A DNA stretch of 64,000 bases from DASXUX01 sp036504595 (GCA_036504595.1 DASXUX010000109.1:241565-305564); one strand, 5' to 3'. Positions 1-8,289 are shown, numbered from the stretch's first letter. Numbers and translations are program-made. The notes: generated by a model from the letters alone, not told the origin.

Positions 1-501
1 TTAAAGGAGCGCGGACATGCGACGTTCAAGGAACTTCAGCAAAAAGCCGTGGCCAGCCCAACCGTGACCGCCGCAACGTTGAATTACATGGCGCACTCCG
101 GGCAGATCATTCGTGATCTGTCCGCCGACGTCTTCCGCTGGCGCCAGGCGCTGCCTCGGATAGAAGGCGAAGATGCCGTGATGTTCGCGCCGGAAAACAA
201 AGAACTGGCCGCGTCGAAGGACATCCTGCTGAGCGGGAAAGTGAAAGTAACGTCCCGGCAAGACGTGCCGAACGGCGCGATGCTGATCACCGGCACGGTG
301 GAGGGAAAGGACGTCGAGGCGATCGTGGATGCCGACAAAAACATCAAGCGAGCTAAGTGCATCTGCTCGCATCACTATCAGTTCGGCATCCGCAAAGGCC
401 CGTGCCGGCATCTGCTTGCGTTACGCGCCGTCGCGTTGCGCGGCGAAAACGCAGAGGCTGCGGACTGGTACGAACGGCTGACGCGCTGGGCGCGCAGTTG
501 A
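1..501 (+). CDS. SWIM zinc-finger protein, C-terminal part (cut by window edge)
   Basis: The frame is open from the first base and ends at TGA 499-501, so only the last 166 residues are visible; the GTG at 49 is internal. A SWIM zinc-binding motif, CxC-x12-CxH, is present at Cys120, Cys122, Cys135 and His137 of the visible part. SWIM domains bind zinc and mediate nucleic-acid or protein contacts. The gene points the same way as the retron RNA and reverse transcriptase just downstream. From memory, type XIII retrons (Mx162-like) carry a winged-helix/SWIM protein, so this may be the retron's accessory or effector protein. The winged-helix part would lie outside the window and cannot be confirmed. 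Without the retron context it would be called only a SWIM-domain protein. Confidence 0.75.
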   Translation, partial: LKERGHATFKELQQKAVASPTVTAATLNYMAHSGQIIRDLSADVFRWRQALPRIEGEDAVMFAPENKELAASKDILLSGKVKVTSRQDVPNGAMLITGTVEGKDVEAIVDADKNIKRAKCICSHHYQFGIRKGPCRHLLALRAVALRGENAEAADWYERLTRWARS

Positions 502-504
502 ACC

Positions 505-568
505 CTCTCCCCTTGAGGGAGAGGGCCGACGTGAGCCTGGCAGCGCCAGGCGAACGCGGGGTGAGGGG
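505..568. repeat. Dispersed CTCCCC/GAGGGGA palindromic repeat copy
   Basis: The stretch starts with an imperfect hairpin, cctctccccttgagggagagg, and ends in a gtgagggga tail. The same element in cleaner form occurs at 36650-36690 and 63003-63043, and a disrupted copy occurs at 27420-27480. Such repeats of complementary C- and G-blocks are common in several bacterial phyla. It lies between the SWIM gene and the retron RNA, and its G-rich end stops about 17 bases before the predicted start of that RNA. Confidence 0.6.
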
Positions 569-584
569 ACGATAGAGGAGGAAT

Positions 585-812
585 AGGGGAGGAGCGTTTC
601 GGTCTCTGAGACCATCATGCTGCGGCGTTCCGCCGCGGTTGCGATCGGCTCGTACATGCGACCCCAAGGCCGTTGTTCGTTTGGTGGTCACGCCTACTGG
701 TGTGATTGACCACGAACAACCCGAGGGTTTGCCCAACACCAGTAGGCGTGACCACCTTGGTGAACGTCCTTGGTCCAGGGCAAGAAGTCAGATGGCCGAA
801 CGCTCTTCCCTT
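585..812 (+). ncRNA. Retron msr-msd RNA (predicted)
   Basis: The flanks pair as a1/a2: 585-596 pairs with 801-812 and 598-602 with 796-800, giving 17 base pairs with one bulged T at 597 and two G-T wobbles. Inside lie three short hairpins, as expected of msr: GGTC/GACC at 601-613, GCGGCG/CGCCGC at 622-636 and GGTTGC/GCGACC at 637-663. The msd follows: CCAAGG 664-669 with CCTTGG 768-773, GTTC 675-678 with GAAC 762-765, and a perfect 21-bp stem, 683-703 with 736-756, around a 32-nt loop. The RNA sits 78 bases upstream of a retron-type RT, the canonical order. The branching G is probably near 601-604 but cannot be fixed by eye. Reverse transcription from about 795 to about 664 would give a DNA of roughly 130 nt. 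Confidence 0.82.
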
Positions 813-890
813 CTCTTTATAGTGCGGGCGTCTCAGCCGCTTCTCCGTTCTCCCCTTCCCTCGTATGGAAGGGGTCGGGGGTTAGGTTAA

Positions 891-2501
891 ATGGGTCTTT
901 TCGACTGGCTGCTTGAAGTCGTCTTCGGGAATCCGCAGAGCCCACCGCGGCCGGTCGTGCGTCCGCAAACGCCTTCGCGTCCGAATCAAGGCCCCGCGAT
1001 CCGGCCGGGCGCTCGTCCCGTGTCGCCGTCGCAACGGCCGGTGATTGTTGTTACGCCGGCGAAGCCCACGGACTCCGGCGACAGTCCCTTCGCGCCGATC
1101 ACACGCGGCGACGTCAAGAAGGAGATGGGTAAACTCGGCCGGCCGACGTGGTCCAACCCGTGGTTTGGCCGCCGCGACCTGATTCCGCCGGCGAGCGACA
1201 AGCGCACGATGGTCATCGATCGGGCGATGGTAACGGACGGCTTCATCACGCCCGAGGATCTCGTCGAAATCCACAAAGTCGGCGAGGAGATGGAGAAGGT
1301 CCGCCCGGATCTCGTTCGCGCCGAACATGAAGCCGGCTTGGCCGTTGAGCGCGCGAAGCAGGACCGCGATGAACTAAAAAAGCAGAAGAAAGCCGAAGCC
1401 GCCGAACGAAAACGCAAGCGCGCCGAGCAAATTGCGGAGCGCAAAGCCACCGATATCATCTTCCTTGGTCGCGGCGTCTCGCATGGACTTGCCGACCGGC
1501 GCGCGAACGTTGAGAAGCTTCAGCAGGCCGGCCTGCCCGTGCTCGCTCACCCGCAGGACTTGGCGCAAGCCTTCGGCATTTCGATCAAGCGCCTGCGCTG
1601 GCTGGCGTTTCATTCCGAAGCCGCAAGCGTCACGCATTACGTCTGTTTCCAGGTGCCCAAGCGAAACGGTAAAGTCCGCACGCTTTCCGCGCCGCACAAG
1701 GATCTCGCGCACTGCCAGGAATGGATTCTGCGCAACATTCTTGATCGCACGAAAATGCATCCGGCGGCGCACGGCTTCATTGTCAAACACAGCACGCTGA
1801 CCAACGCGGTTCCGCATGTCGCTCAAGATGTCGTCGTGAATTCAGACCTGAAAGACTTTTTCCCAACCATTACGTTCCCGCGCGTGCGTGGCATCTTTCA
1901 GGGACTGGGTTACTCGCCGGCCGCGGCAACGATCCTGGCGTTGCTCTGCACCGAAGCGCCACGGCGAAAAGTCGAGTTCGATGGGAAGACGTACCACGTC
2001 GCGACCGGCCCGCGCGCGCTTCCGCAAGGCGCCTGCACCAGTCCGGCGTTGTCGAACCTGATCGCGTCTCGAATGGATGCGCGCCTCTCGGCGATCGCAG
2101 CGAAACTCGGCTGGAACTACTCGCGGTACGCCGACGATCTGACGTTGTCGGCCAAAGGCGAACCCGCCGCGAAAACCGGCTATGTACTCGCGCGCATCCG
2201 CCATATCGCTCAGGACGAGGGCTTCGCCGTCAACGAAGAGAAGACGCGCGTGCAACGCCGCAACGTGGCGCAGTCGGTGACGGGCATCGTGGTGAATCAG
2301 CGCCCCGGCGTGCCGCGCAAACTGGCCCGCCGCATCCGCGCGATCCTGCATCGCGCCAAGAGGGAGGGCCTCGCCGCGCAGAATCGCGAAGAGCGTCCGA
2401 ACTTTGACGCGTGGCTGTCCGGAACAATCTCGTACATCGCCATGGTCAATCCGCCGCAGGGGAAAGCGCTGCGGACGATCTACGAGAGCCTAAGGGTGTA
2501 G
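891..2501 (+). CDS. Retron-type reverse transcriptase with long N-terminal extension
   Basis: The protein has 536 residues. The RT core occupies about residues 225-535, with the first catalytic Asp near D319 (NSDLKDFF), LPQGACTSP at 377-385 and the YADD box at 413-416. Two retron hallmarks are visible: NAxxH at 305-309 (region X) and VTG at 463-465 (region Y, which recognises msr). The first 180 residues are an extension: a short hydrophobic start, a Pro/Arg-rich stretch (15-60) and a charged, probably coiled-coil segment (130-185). Mx162-like retron RTs also carry a long N-terminal extension. The enzyme should copy the msd of the RNA at 585-812 into msDNA. The DGR and group II intron RT families fit less well, since no TR/VR pair and no maturase domain are seen. 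Confidence 0.93.
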   Translation: MGLFDWLLEVVFGNPQSPPRPVVRPQTPSRPNQGPAIRPGARPVSPSQRPVIVVTPAKPTDSGDSPFAPITRGDVKKEMGKLGRPTWSNPWFGRRDLIPPASDKRTMVIDRAMVTDGFITPEDLVEIHKVGEEMEKVRPDLVRAEHEAGLAVERAKQDRDELKKQKKAEAAERKRKRAEQIAERKATDIIFLGRGVSHGLADRRANVEKLQQAGLPVLAHPQDLAQAFGISIKRLRWLAFHSEAASVTHYVCFQVPKRNGKVRTLSAPHKDLAHCQEWILRNILDRTKMHPAAHGFIVKHSTLTNAVPHVAQDVVVNSDLKDFFPTITFPRVRGIFQGLGYSPAAATILALLCTEAPRRKVEFDGKTYHVATGPRALPQGACTSPALSNLIASRMDARLSAIAAKLGWNYSRYADDLTLSAKGEPAAKTGYVLARIRHIAQDEGFAVNEEKTRVQRRNVAQSVTGIVVNQRPGVPRKLARRIRAILHRAKREGLAAQNREERPNFDAWLSGTISYIAMVNPPQGKALRTIYESLRV

Positions 2502-2508
2502 ATTCCAG

Positions 2509-2531
2509 ACTCGAGATTCCAGGCTCCAGAC
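2509..2531. repeat. Degenerate CCAGACT heptamer repeat
   Basis: Short imperfect repeats of a GATTCCAGACT type lie between the RT stop and the end of the convergent 868-aa gene. The same heptamer family is much longer at 24513-24694 and recurs at 15882-15900 and 48091-48121. Confidence 0.5.
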
Positions 2532-5137
2532 TACTTCTCGACGTAACACATCAATTTTTGATTGATCGTATCGGCATAGAGCTTCAGCGTTCCCGCACGC
2601 GAGGCTTCTTTCGCGTCGAAAACGCGGATGACGCTGGCCCAGCGGCCGGCGCCCGGGAGCATGCGTTCGAGCATGTTCTGCGAGCGTTCGAAGTACTCGT
2701 TATTCAGATAGTTGTCGCGATGATCGGGGAACAGGGCGACGTAGAGAATGTCCGTCTCGATCAGATCGCTGAAGAAGTGCGTGCCGAGCGAAACATCGGG
2801 CACCAGGTCGTCGCGCATGGCGACAATTTCGCAGAGGACAGAGACGGCGCGGATCTCACGGAATGAGACGGGAACGCCGAGCGCGACGGTGCTGGTGCCC
2901 CAGCGGCCGGGGCCGAGCAGCATCTGCTTGAGTCCGCGGCCTTGCGGCGTGATCTGGCCGATAATGCGCGCCAGGTCATAGCGATCTTTATCCGGCAGCT
3001 TGGAGTACGCCGAGGGAACGATGTAGATCAAGCGGTCGAGCGTCATGATGCGGCTCGGACCGATCACGGCGCCGTGAGCTTCCATCACCAGATCCTGTCG
3101 CGCTATTGCATTGACCGGCGGCGGAACGGTGCCCTGGCCGCGGATCTGCAGGGGACGGCACTGCAGCAGGTTGATGCGGTAGCGGCCGTCTTTCATGAAG
3201 TTCAGCGCGAATTCGATGTCCACCGGACAGCCGTAGGCTTCATGCAGAATCTGAAGCATCTCGCGCATGTCGCTCGCGAAAGGGGTCTCCGTCAGCAGGC
3301 CATCGAACGTCGGAACCCACGGGAAGAAGTCTTCGAGGTGCCGTTCCTCGGCCATGCGGGCCATTTCTTCATCGCGGGAGGCGAAGACTTCCAGCGGCAG
3401 GCCGCGGCAGCGGCGCGCGACGTCCACGAAGTCGCGCGAATCGAGCGAGTTGGTTTCGAGATCCAGCACGTCCACGCGGCGCTGAGCGTACCGGCGCACT
3501 TTGTCGAAGTCCGCTTCCGGCCGCCGGGCGGGTGCGTTGAGCGCCACCACCCGCGTGTAATCGTCATCGGCTCGATCGACGGCGCGCGTGCCCAGGCCGA
3601 AAACGATGCGCAGCATGCCGGCCTTCGGGTCGATGTTGCGGCTCCACACGTACGGGTTGAACGAAAAACCCACGCCGGCGGCCTGCGGGAAGAACAGGCT
3701 GCCGTACTGCACGCCGGAGACGCGCTGAATCAGCAGAGCCATCTGTTCGTCGCGGTCGAGCACGCCGCGTTCGGCGCGGTAGGTCAACGCTTCTTCGCTC
3801 ATGCTGCTGGCGTAGATCGTGCGCACGGCGGCGAGCAACTGTTCGAGGCGGATGTGCTTCGGGCCTTGGTTGGCGCAGAAGACGCTCTCGTATTTGCCGG
3901 CGAAAGCGTTGCCGAAATTGTCTTCCAACAGGCTGCTGGAACGCACGATGATCGGCGAGAGGCCGAAGTAATCGAGCACCGACTGGAAGCGATCCTTCAT
4001 GAATTCGGGGAAGGTTCCCATGAGGATGCGCTGGCGCGCTTCGTCGGCGCCTTCCAGAAACGTGTCCGGATTCTTCTGTTTGCGGCGCAGGCGCCAGCAG
4101 TGATTGTGCACCAGGAACGTGTAGAAGACTTCGGAGCCGACGAAGAACGAGTCGTGCGGTTCGAGCAACTCGTTCCAGCGCGGGGCGGTCTTGCGCAGGA
4201 TCGCTCGCGCCAGCAGCATGCCCACCGATTTCCCGCCGATCAGGCCGGAACTGACCATGCGTTTCTTGATGTCGATGACTTCGGAAAGCGTCAGATACTT
4301 TTCGCAGATTGCCAACAGATTTGGTTCCTGCGTGACGGCCGCGCGCAGCGAACTCTTGAACATCTCATCCACGCGCGCCTGCGGCAAATCGCCCCGCTTG
4401 AACAAGGCGAGAGTTTCTTCGGCCTGCAGGAACAGCCGATTCCAGCTACCAGGCCGGACACTGGCCAGATCAAGGCCGGACCACGGCGCGGTCGTGAGCA
4501 CCTCGGAGATCACGTTGCTTTCGGTCAGTGGAACGAAGTCGTTGCCTTCCCAGACGTGGAGCATGTGCATCGACGGGGAGTACCGGTCTTTAACTTTGTG
4601 CGGATGGACGTAGAGCTTGCCTTGGCAGCGGTAGACATCGATGAGGATCTGCGTTGTTTCGGCGATGGGCGAAGCTGCGTGGAACGAATGATAGTTCTTC
4701 AGCAGGGCGTAATACGCCACGGTTTGCAGAGCAAACAGATGCGGGCAGATGACCATGTAGAAGTTGCCGAGCATGCGGTCGCTGTACTGGTCGATGGACA
4801 ATTCAGAGAGCGCGTCAAAAACATAGCACGCGCCCTGGCCCACGTTCTCGATTACGTTGTAAGTTTGAGTAATGAAATTCTCGAAGCCTTCTTCGGGATG
4901 CAGGTGGTGGACTTCGACGTGTTCGTTTTCCTGAATCAACGGCGGATGCTTGGCGTAGCGGAAATAAATCAGCCGCTTGCCCTTTGCGATCGCCCACGCG
5001 CAGTACGGCCGCACAAATGGGACGTAGTCGTCGATCGTATCGACCTGCCAGACCACGTTGTCGCCTGGACGCAGTCCTTGCAGAACGCGGTCGAGGCCGG
5101 TCAGTCCTGTGCTTAGATGCGCCTTGTCGAACGACAT
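2531..5137 (-). CDS. KaiC-like / PEP-synthase-type ATP-grasp fusion protein
   Basis: The protein has 868 residues. Residues 8-200 resemble the KaiC/RecA fold (TGLTGLDRVLQGLRPGD), but the Walker A loop is replaced by QVDTIDDY, so ATP binding there is doubtful. Residues 290-650 resemble the ATP-grasp half of phosphoenolpyruvate synthase/pyruvate phosphate dikinase: GGKSVG at 301-306, RSSSLLEDNFGNAFAGKYE from 399, a GVGFSFNP segment and a DIEFALNF...LLQCRPLQ end. The swivelling phospho-His and PEP-binding domains of true PEP synthase are not seen. The C-terminal 200 residues are unrecognised. A good Shine-Dalgarno (GAGGTG) precedes the ATG. It is probably an ATP-dependent phosphotransferase or regulatory protein rather than a complete PEP synthase. 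Confidence 0.75.
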   Translation of the reverse strand: MSFDKAHLSTGLTGLDRVLQGLRPGDNVVWQVDTIDDYVPFVRPYCAWAIAKGKRLIYFRYAKHPPLIQENEHVEVHHLHPEEGFENFITQTYNVIENVGQGACYVFDALSELSIDQYSDRMLGNFYMVICPHLFALQTVAYYALLKNYHSFHAASPIAETTQILIDVYRCQGKLYVHPHKVKDRYSPSMHMLHVWEGNDFVPLTESNVISEVLTTAPWSGLDLASVRPGSWNRLFLQAEETLALFKRGDLPQARVDEMFKSSLRAAVTQEPNLLAICEKYLTLSEVIDIKKRMVSSGLIGGKSVGMLLARAILRKTAPRWNELLEPHDSFFVGSEVFYTFLVHNHCWRLRRKQKNPDTFLEGADEARQRILMGTFPEFMKDRFQSVLDYFGLSPIIVRSSSLLEDNFGNAFAGKYESVFCANQGPKHIRLEQLLAAVRTIYASSMSEEALTYRAERGVLDRDEQMALLIQRVSGVQYGSLFFPQAAGVGFSFNPYVWSRNIDPKAGMLRIVFGLGTRAVDRADDDYTRVVALNAPARRPEADFDKVRRYAQRRVDVLDLETNSLDSRDFVDVARRCRGLPLEVFASRDEEMARMAEERHLEDFFPWVPTFDGLLTETPFASDMREMLQILHEAYGCPVDIEFALNFMKDGRYRINLLQCRPLQIRGQGTVPPPVNAIARQDLVMEAHGAVIGPSRIMTLDRLIYIVPSAYSKLPDKDRYDLARIIGQITPQGRGLKQMLLGPGRWGTSTVALGVPVSFREIRAVSVLCEIVAMRDDLVPDVSLGTHFFSDLIETDILYVALFPDHRDNYLNNEYFERSQNMLERMLPGAGRWASVIRVFDAKEASRAGTLKLYADTINQKLMCYVEK

Positions 5138-5199
5138 GCTTTCACCTCAGAAAATAGTCCCGGTGGTGATTATCGGCACGACGCATGGGATTACGAATG

Positions 5200-5317
5200 A
5201 ATGCGGAGGCACGCATGTGATCGCGCCGTTCGTTTGGCGCGGTCTCATGCGTGCTATGGGAGCGTGAACTGCACGCTTGAGTTCGCGCAAACGAACGCGC
5301 GAACACAAGCGTGCCAC
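5200..5317. repeat. Dispersed GGCACGC...GCGTGCC palindromic element
   Basis: This gdhA-downstream spacer holds an imperfect palindrome running from ggaggcacgcatgtg to aacacaagcgtgccac. Related elements occur at 47322-47421, 49362-49412 and 62920-62996. They share GTGGCACGC-type ends and a middle in which a phrase near CGCGCGGTCCG is echoed in inverted form. No open frame or terminase/transposase signal is associated. Confidence 0.55.
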
Positions 5318-5320
5318 AGA

Positions 5321-6664
5321 TTACACGATTCCCTGATCCAGCATCGCGTCGGCGACTTTCTTGAAGCCGGCGATGTTGGCGCCCTTGACGTAGTTGCAGA
5401 ACTTGCCGTCCTGGCCGTAGGTCACGCACTGCTTGTGGATCGCGATCATGATTTCATGCAGGCGCTTATCGACTTCCTCGCGGGGCCAGGCCAGTTTCAT
5501 GCCGTTCTGCGACATTTCCAGGCCGCTGGTTGCCACGCCGCCGGCGTTGGCCGCTTTGCCCGGACCGTAGAGGATCTTATGTTCCAGGAAGATGTCCACG
5601 CCGTCGGGGGTCGTCGGCATGTTGGCGCCTTCGGCGACCAGTTTGACGCCATTTTTGACGAGGTTCTGGGCGTCCTTGCCGTTGATTTCATTCTGCGTGG
5701 CGCTGGGGAAGGCGCAATCGGCCTTGATGTCCCAGAGCGGATTGCTGGAGGCGCCGTCAGCGACAGGCTTGTAGGTGCAGTTGAACTTGTCGGCGTATTC
5801 CTTGATGCGGCCACGGCGAACGTTCTTAAGCTCCAGGATAAATTCAAGTTTCTTCGCGTCGATGCCAGCCGGATCGTAGATCATGCCGGCCGAATCGGAG
5901 AGCGTCACGGCCTTGGCGCCGAGCTGGTTCAGCTTTTCGACGGTGTACTGCGCGACGTTGCCGGAACCGGAGACCAGGCAGACCTTGCCCTTCATGCTTT
6001 CGCCGCGGGTCTTGAGCATTTCTTCGGCGAAATAAACCGCGCCGTAGCCGGTGGCTTCTGGACGAATCAATGAACCGCCCCAGTTGAGGCCCTTGCCGGT
6101 CAGCACGCCGGTGAACTCATTGCGGAGTTTCTTGTACTGGCCATACAGGAAGCCGATTTCGCGGCCGCCCACGCCGATGTCGCCGGCCGGGACGTCCGTT
6201 TCCGGTCCGATATGCCGGAACAGTTCGTTCATGAAGCTCTGGCAGAAGCGCATCACTTCGGCGTCGCTCTTGCCCTTCGGGTCGAAGTCGGTGCCGCCCT
6301 TGGCGCCGCCCATCGGCAGGGTGGTTAGAGCGTTCTTGAAGATCTGTTCGAAGCCGAGGAACTTGATGATGCTCAGCGTGACCGACGGATGGAAGCGCAG
6401 GCCGCCCTTGTAGGGACCGATGGCGCTGTTGAACTGAATGCGGTAGCCGCGGTTGACGTGCACTTCGCCGTTGTCGTCCTGCCACGCGACGCGGAACTGC
6501 AGCATGCGTTCGGGTTCGACGATCCGTTCGAGGATCTTGGCTTTGGCGTACTGCTTGTTCTTGGCGACGAAGTCCGAAACGCTTTCGACGACTTCGCCAA
6601 CGGCCTGGCGGAATTCCTTCTGTCCCGGATCTCGTGCAACGAGATCATCCACATTGATCGACAT
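5321..6664 (-). CDS. gdhA: NADP-type glutamate dehydrogenase
   Basis: The 447-residue product has the length of the hexameric bacterial enzyme that interconverts 2-oxoglutarate plus ammonia and glutamate. Signature stretches include GGLRFHPSV, the glutamate-binding LPMGGAKGG region with its catalytic Lys, DVPAGDIGVGGREIG, and the Rossmann segment VSGSGNVAQYTVEKL. ATG 6664 was chosen because AAAGGG precedes it at the right distance; the longer frame to 6691 has no such site. It stands alone between a convergent-side repeat region and an AT-rich upstream region containing an operator-like palindrome. It probably serves ammonium assimilation. Confidence 0.95.
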   Translation of the reverse strand: MSINVDDLVARDPGQKEFRQAVGEVVESVSDFVAKNKQYAKAKILERIVEPERMLQFRVAWQDDNGEVHVNRGYRIQFNSAIGPYKGGLRFHPSVTLSIIKFLGFEQIFKNALTTLPMGGAKGGTDFDPKGKSDAEVMRFCQSFMNELFRHIGPETDVPAGDIGVGGREIGFLYGQYKKLRNEFTGVLTGKGLNWGGSLIRPEATGYGAVYFAEEMLKTRGESMKGKVCLVSGSGNVAQYTVEKLNQLGAKAVTLSDSAGMIYDPAGIDAKKLEFILELKNVRRGRIKEYADKFNCTYKPVADGASSNPLWDIKADCAFPSATQNEINGKDAQNLVKNGVKLVAEGANMPTTPDGVDIFLEHKILYGPGKAANAGGVATSGLEMSQNGMKLAWPREEVDKRLHEIMIAIHKQCVTYGQDGKFCNYVKGANIAGFKKVADAMLDQGIV

Positions 6665-7135
6665 GGTTGAGCCCTTTCTGACCATGTGCAAGCGGGTCGC
6701 ATCGGGTTAGCGAACGAAACCGGCAAGCGATGCAACCCGGAAGGCCGATTCCGCACTGATAGTTGTGAACCGCCCGATTCATAACGCGCATTGGTGAAAT
6801 GACAAGACCGAAATAATAGAAATATGAATACAGAGCGTTATAGTAGCATTAGTGATACTAATATGGTCATTTAGCCATTGGAACTGTCAGGTTACAAAGC
6901 CTTGTTTACAACGGAGTAACAACAGCAACGTCAGGAGCCGTCGGAAAGGCGCGTTGTTGGCGCGAGCCAGGACGTTCATGCCGCGTTTGTTTGCGATTTT
7001 CTGTTCGAGGCGGCGGCATGGACGATTTTCCCTGCCAGAAAGCGAGGTTTTGCGCGTTGTCAACTTAGCGGAAGCGCGTACTGTTGAGAACGTTCCAGGG
7101 CCAGGGTGCGGCGGCCTTGGTTTCTGCGACAATAG
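6665..7135. promoter_or_regulatory. AT-rich divergent spacer with operator-like palindrome (gdhA / lipoprotein)
   Basis: This is the least GC-rich stretch of the left third of the window. It separates gdhA (minus) from the lipoprotein gene (plus). At 6848-6862 it holds the palindrome ATTAGTGATACTAAT (6-bp arms, 3-base centre). On the gdhA strand TTGTCA is followed after about 15 bases by TTATGA, a weak promoter candidate. Nothing coding was recognised in 6900-7135. Confidence 0.4.
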
Positions 7136-7147
7136 AAGGAGCCTTTC

Positions 7148-8212
7148 ATGAGCGGATGGCGCAGCGCACTGGTTCTTACTGTCATCGGCCTGTCGGTCCT
7201 GACGGGTTGCGGAAGCACGCCGCCGCCGCCGCCCAGCGCTGCAAAGGAAATCGAAGAGGCGGAGCGATGCATCTCCGCAGCGCGTTCAAAGGAAACGATG
7301 GGCGAGATCGAGATGGCGATGCTGGAGTACAACAACGCGCGCGAAGTCATTTCAAAAGCCAAAGGCTTCGCAGAAGGCTCCGAGGCGAACAAACTCAGCG
7401 ACATGGAAATGGACGTGCGCAGGCGCCTGTCCGATCTCGAAGTGAAGCAGATGACGAAGCCGGAGGAGAAGCCCAAGCCAAAGACCAAGGCCGTTGCCGC
7501 CAGCGAAGACCCCGAGGAGAAGAAGAAGCGCGAGCTGGACGCGGAGGAGAAGAAGCGCCTGGCCAAGGAAGCGCAGCAGAAGGCCGATCTGGCGGCGAAG
7601 TTCAACGTCAGCGCGCAATCGGCGCTGAAATCTCAAGGCAAGAAAGCCAAGGACAAAGACGACGATGACGTCGCCGCGCCCGCCAAAGGCGCGGAGAAGA
7701 AGGATGGGGAAGCAGGTACCGCGGAAGGAGATGCTCCCAAGGCCAAAGTGAAGAAGTTCGTCGGACCGTATCCTGAAGTGGACGAGAAGAGCCCCGAGGT
7801 CGAGGTTCTCAAGATGACGATCGCGAAGAGCAAGTTCGCGATCGCTTATTTCCAACTCTACAACAACAAAGAAGCCGGCAAGCGCATCATGAATGTCGCC
7901 GTCTATTTCAAGAACGCCAATGGGCAGGAGATGATCGCGCCCGGTGCCGTCGGCGTTTTTCAGTATGACGGCTTCAAGGCCGATGCCGCCAATCCCACCG
8001 AACAGAGCTGCCCGGCGGTGACGGCCGGTTCGCACCAGATCACCGGACTGGAAGGCCTGCGACTGGTCGCCGTGGGTGAACATCAGCGCGCCGTGGATAT
8101 CAAGAGCGTGGGCGTGCTGGTGGTCTATGACGACGGCACGAAGGTTTCGGGCGCCGGCCCGGCGGCGGGGCCAGACGGGTTGCCGGACAAAATGAAAACG
8201 CTCTTGAAGTAG
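7148..8212 (+). CDS. Lipoprotein with coiled-coil and Lys/Glu-rich linker
   Basis: The 354-residue product has an N-terminal signal sequence ending in the lipobox LTGC, so it is probably a lipid-anchored envelope protein. A proline run follows, then a helical segment (about 25-110) that may form a coiled coil, then a highly charged Lys/Glu/Ala-rich stretch (about 105-200). A compact C-terminal domain follows (about 205-354), beta-rich in appearance (KFAIAYFQLYNNKEAGKR, AVYFKNANGQEM). AAGGAG precedes the ATG by 7 bases. No family was recognised. It faces away from gdhA and is followed by a heptamer-repeat spacer. Confidence 0.8.
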   Translation: MSGWRSALVLTVIGLSVLTGCGSTPPPPPSAAKEIEEAERCISAARSKETMGEIEMAMLEYNNAREVISKAKGFAEGSEANKLSDMEMDVRRRLSDLEVKQMTKPEEKPKPKTKAVAASEDPEEKKKRELDAEEKKRLAKEAQQKADLAAKFNVSAQSALKSQGKKAKDKDDDDVAAPAKGAEKKDGEAGTAEGDAPKAKVKKFVGPYPEVDEKSPEVEVLKMTIAKSKFAIAYFQLYNNKEAGKRIMNVAVYFKNANGQEMIAPGAVGVFQYDGFKADAANPTEQSCPAVTAGSHQITGLEGLRLVAVGEHQRAVDIKSVGVLVVYDDGTKVSGAGPAAGPDGLPDKMKTLLK

Positions 8213-8289
8213 TCCGTGGTCCGTGGTCCGTTGAAGTTCTGGTCCCATAAGCCACGAACCACTCACCACTCTACCACTCCACCACTCAC
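8213..8289. repeat. Heptamer repeats: GGTCCGT and ACCACTC runs
   Basis: Three consecutive GGTCCGT-type heptamers (8213-8232) are followed by four to five ACCACTC-type heptamers (8258-8289). The second run reaches into the last codons of the convergent M23 gene. Similar single-theme heptamer runs flank many genes in the window. Confidence 0.65.

Noticed and set aside
891..2501. Diversity-generating retroelement or group II intron as the source of the RT
   Set aside because: There is no template/variable repeat pair, no maturase or intron RNA, and the NAxxH and VTG motifs plus the upstream a1/a2 RNA point to a retron.
2942..5116. Long open frame antisense to the KaiC/PEP-synthase-like gene
   Set aside because: It mirrors the real gene on the other strand, has no ribosome site and shows the low-complexity His/Ala/Arg composition of antisense shadows in GC-rich DNA.
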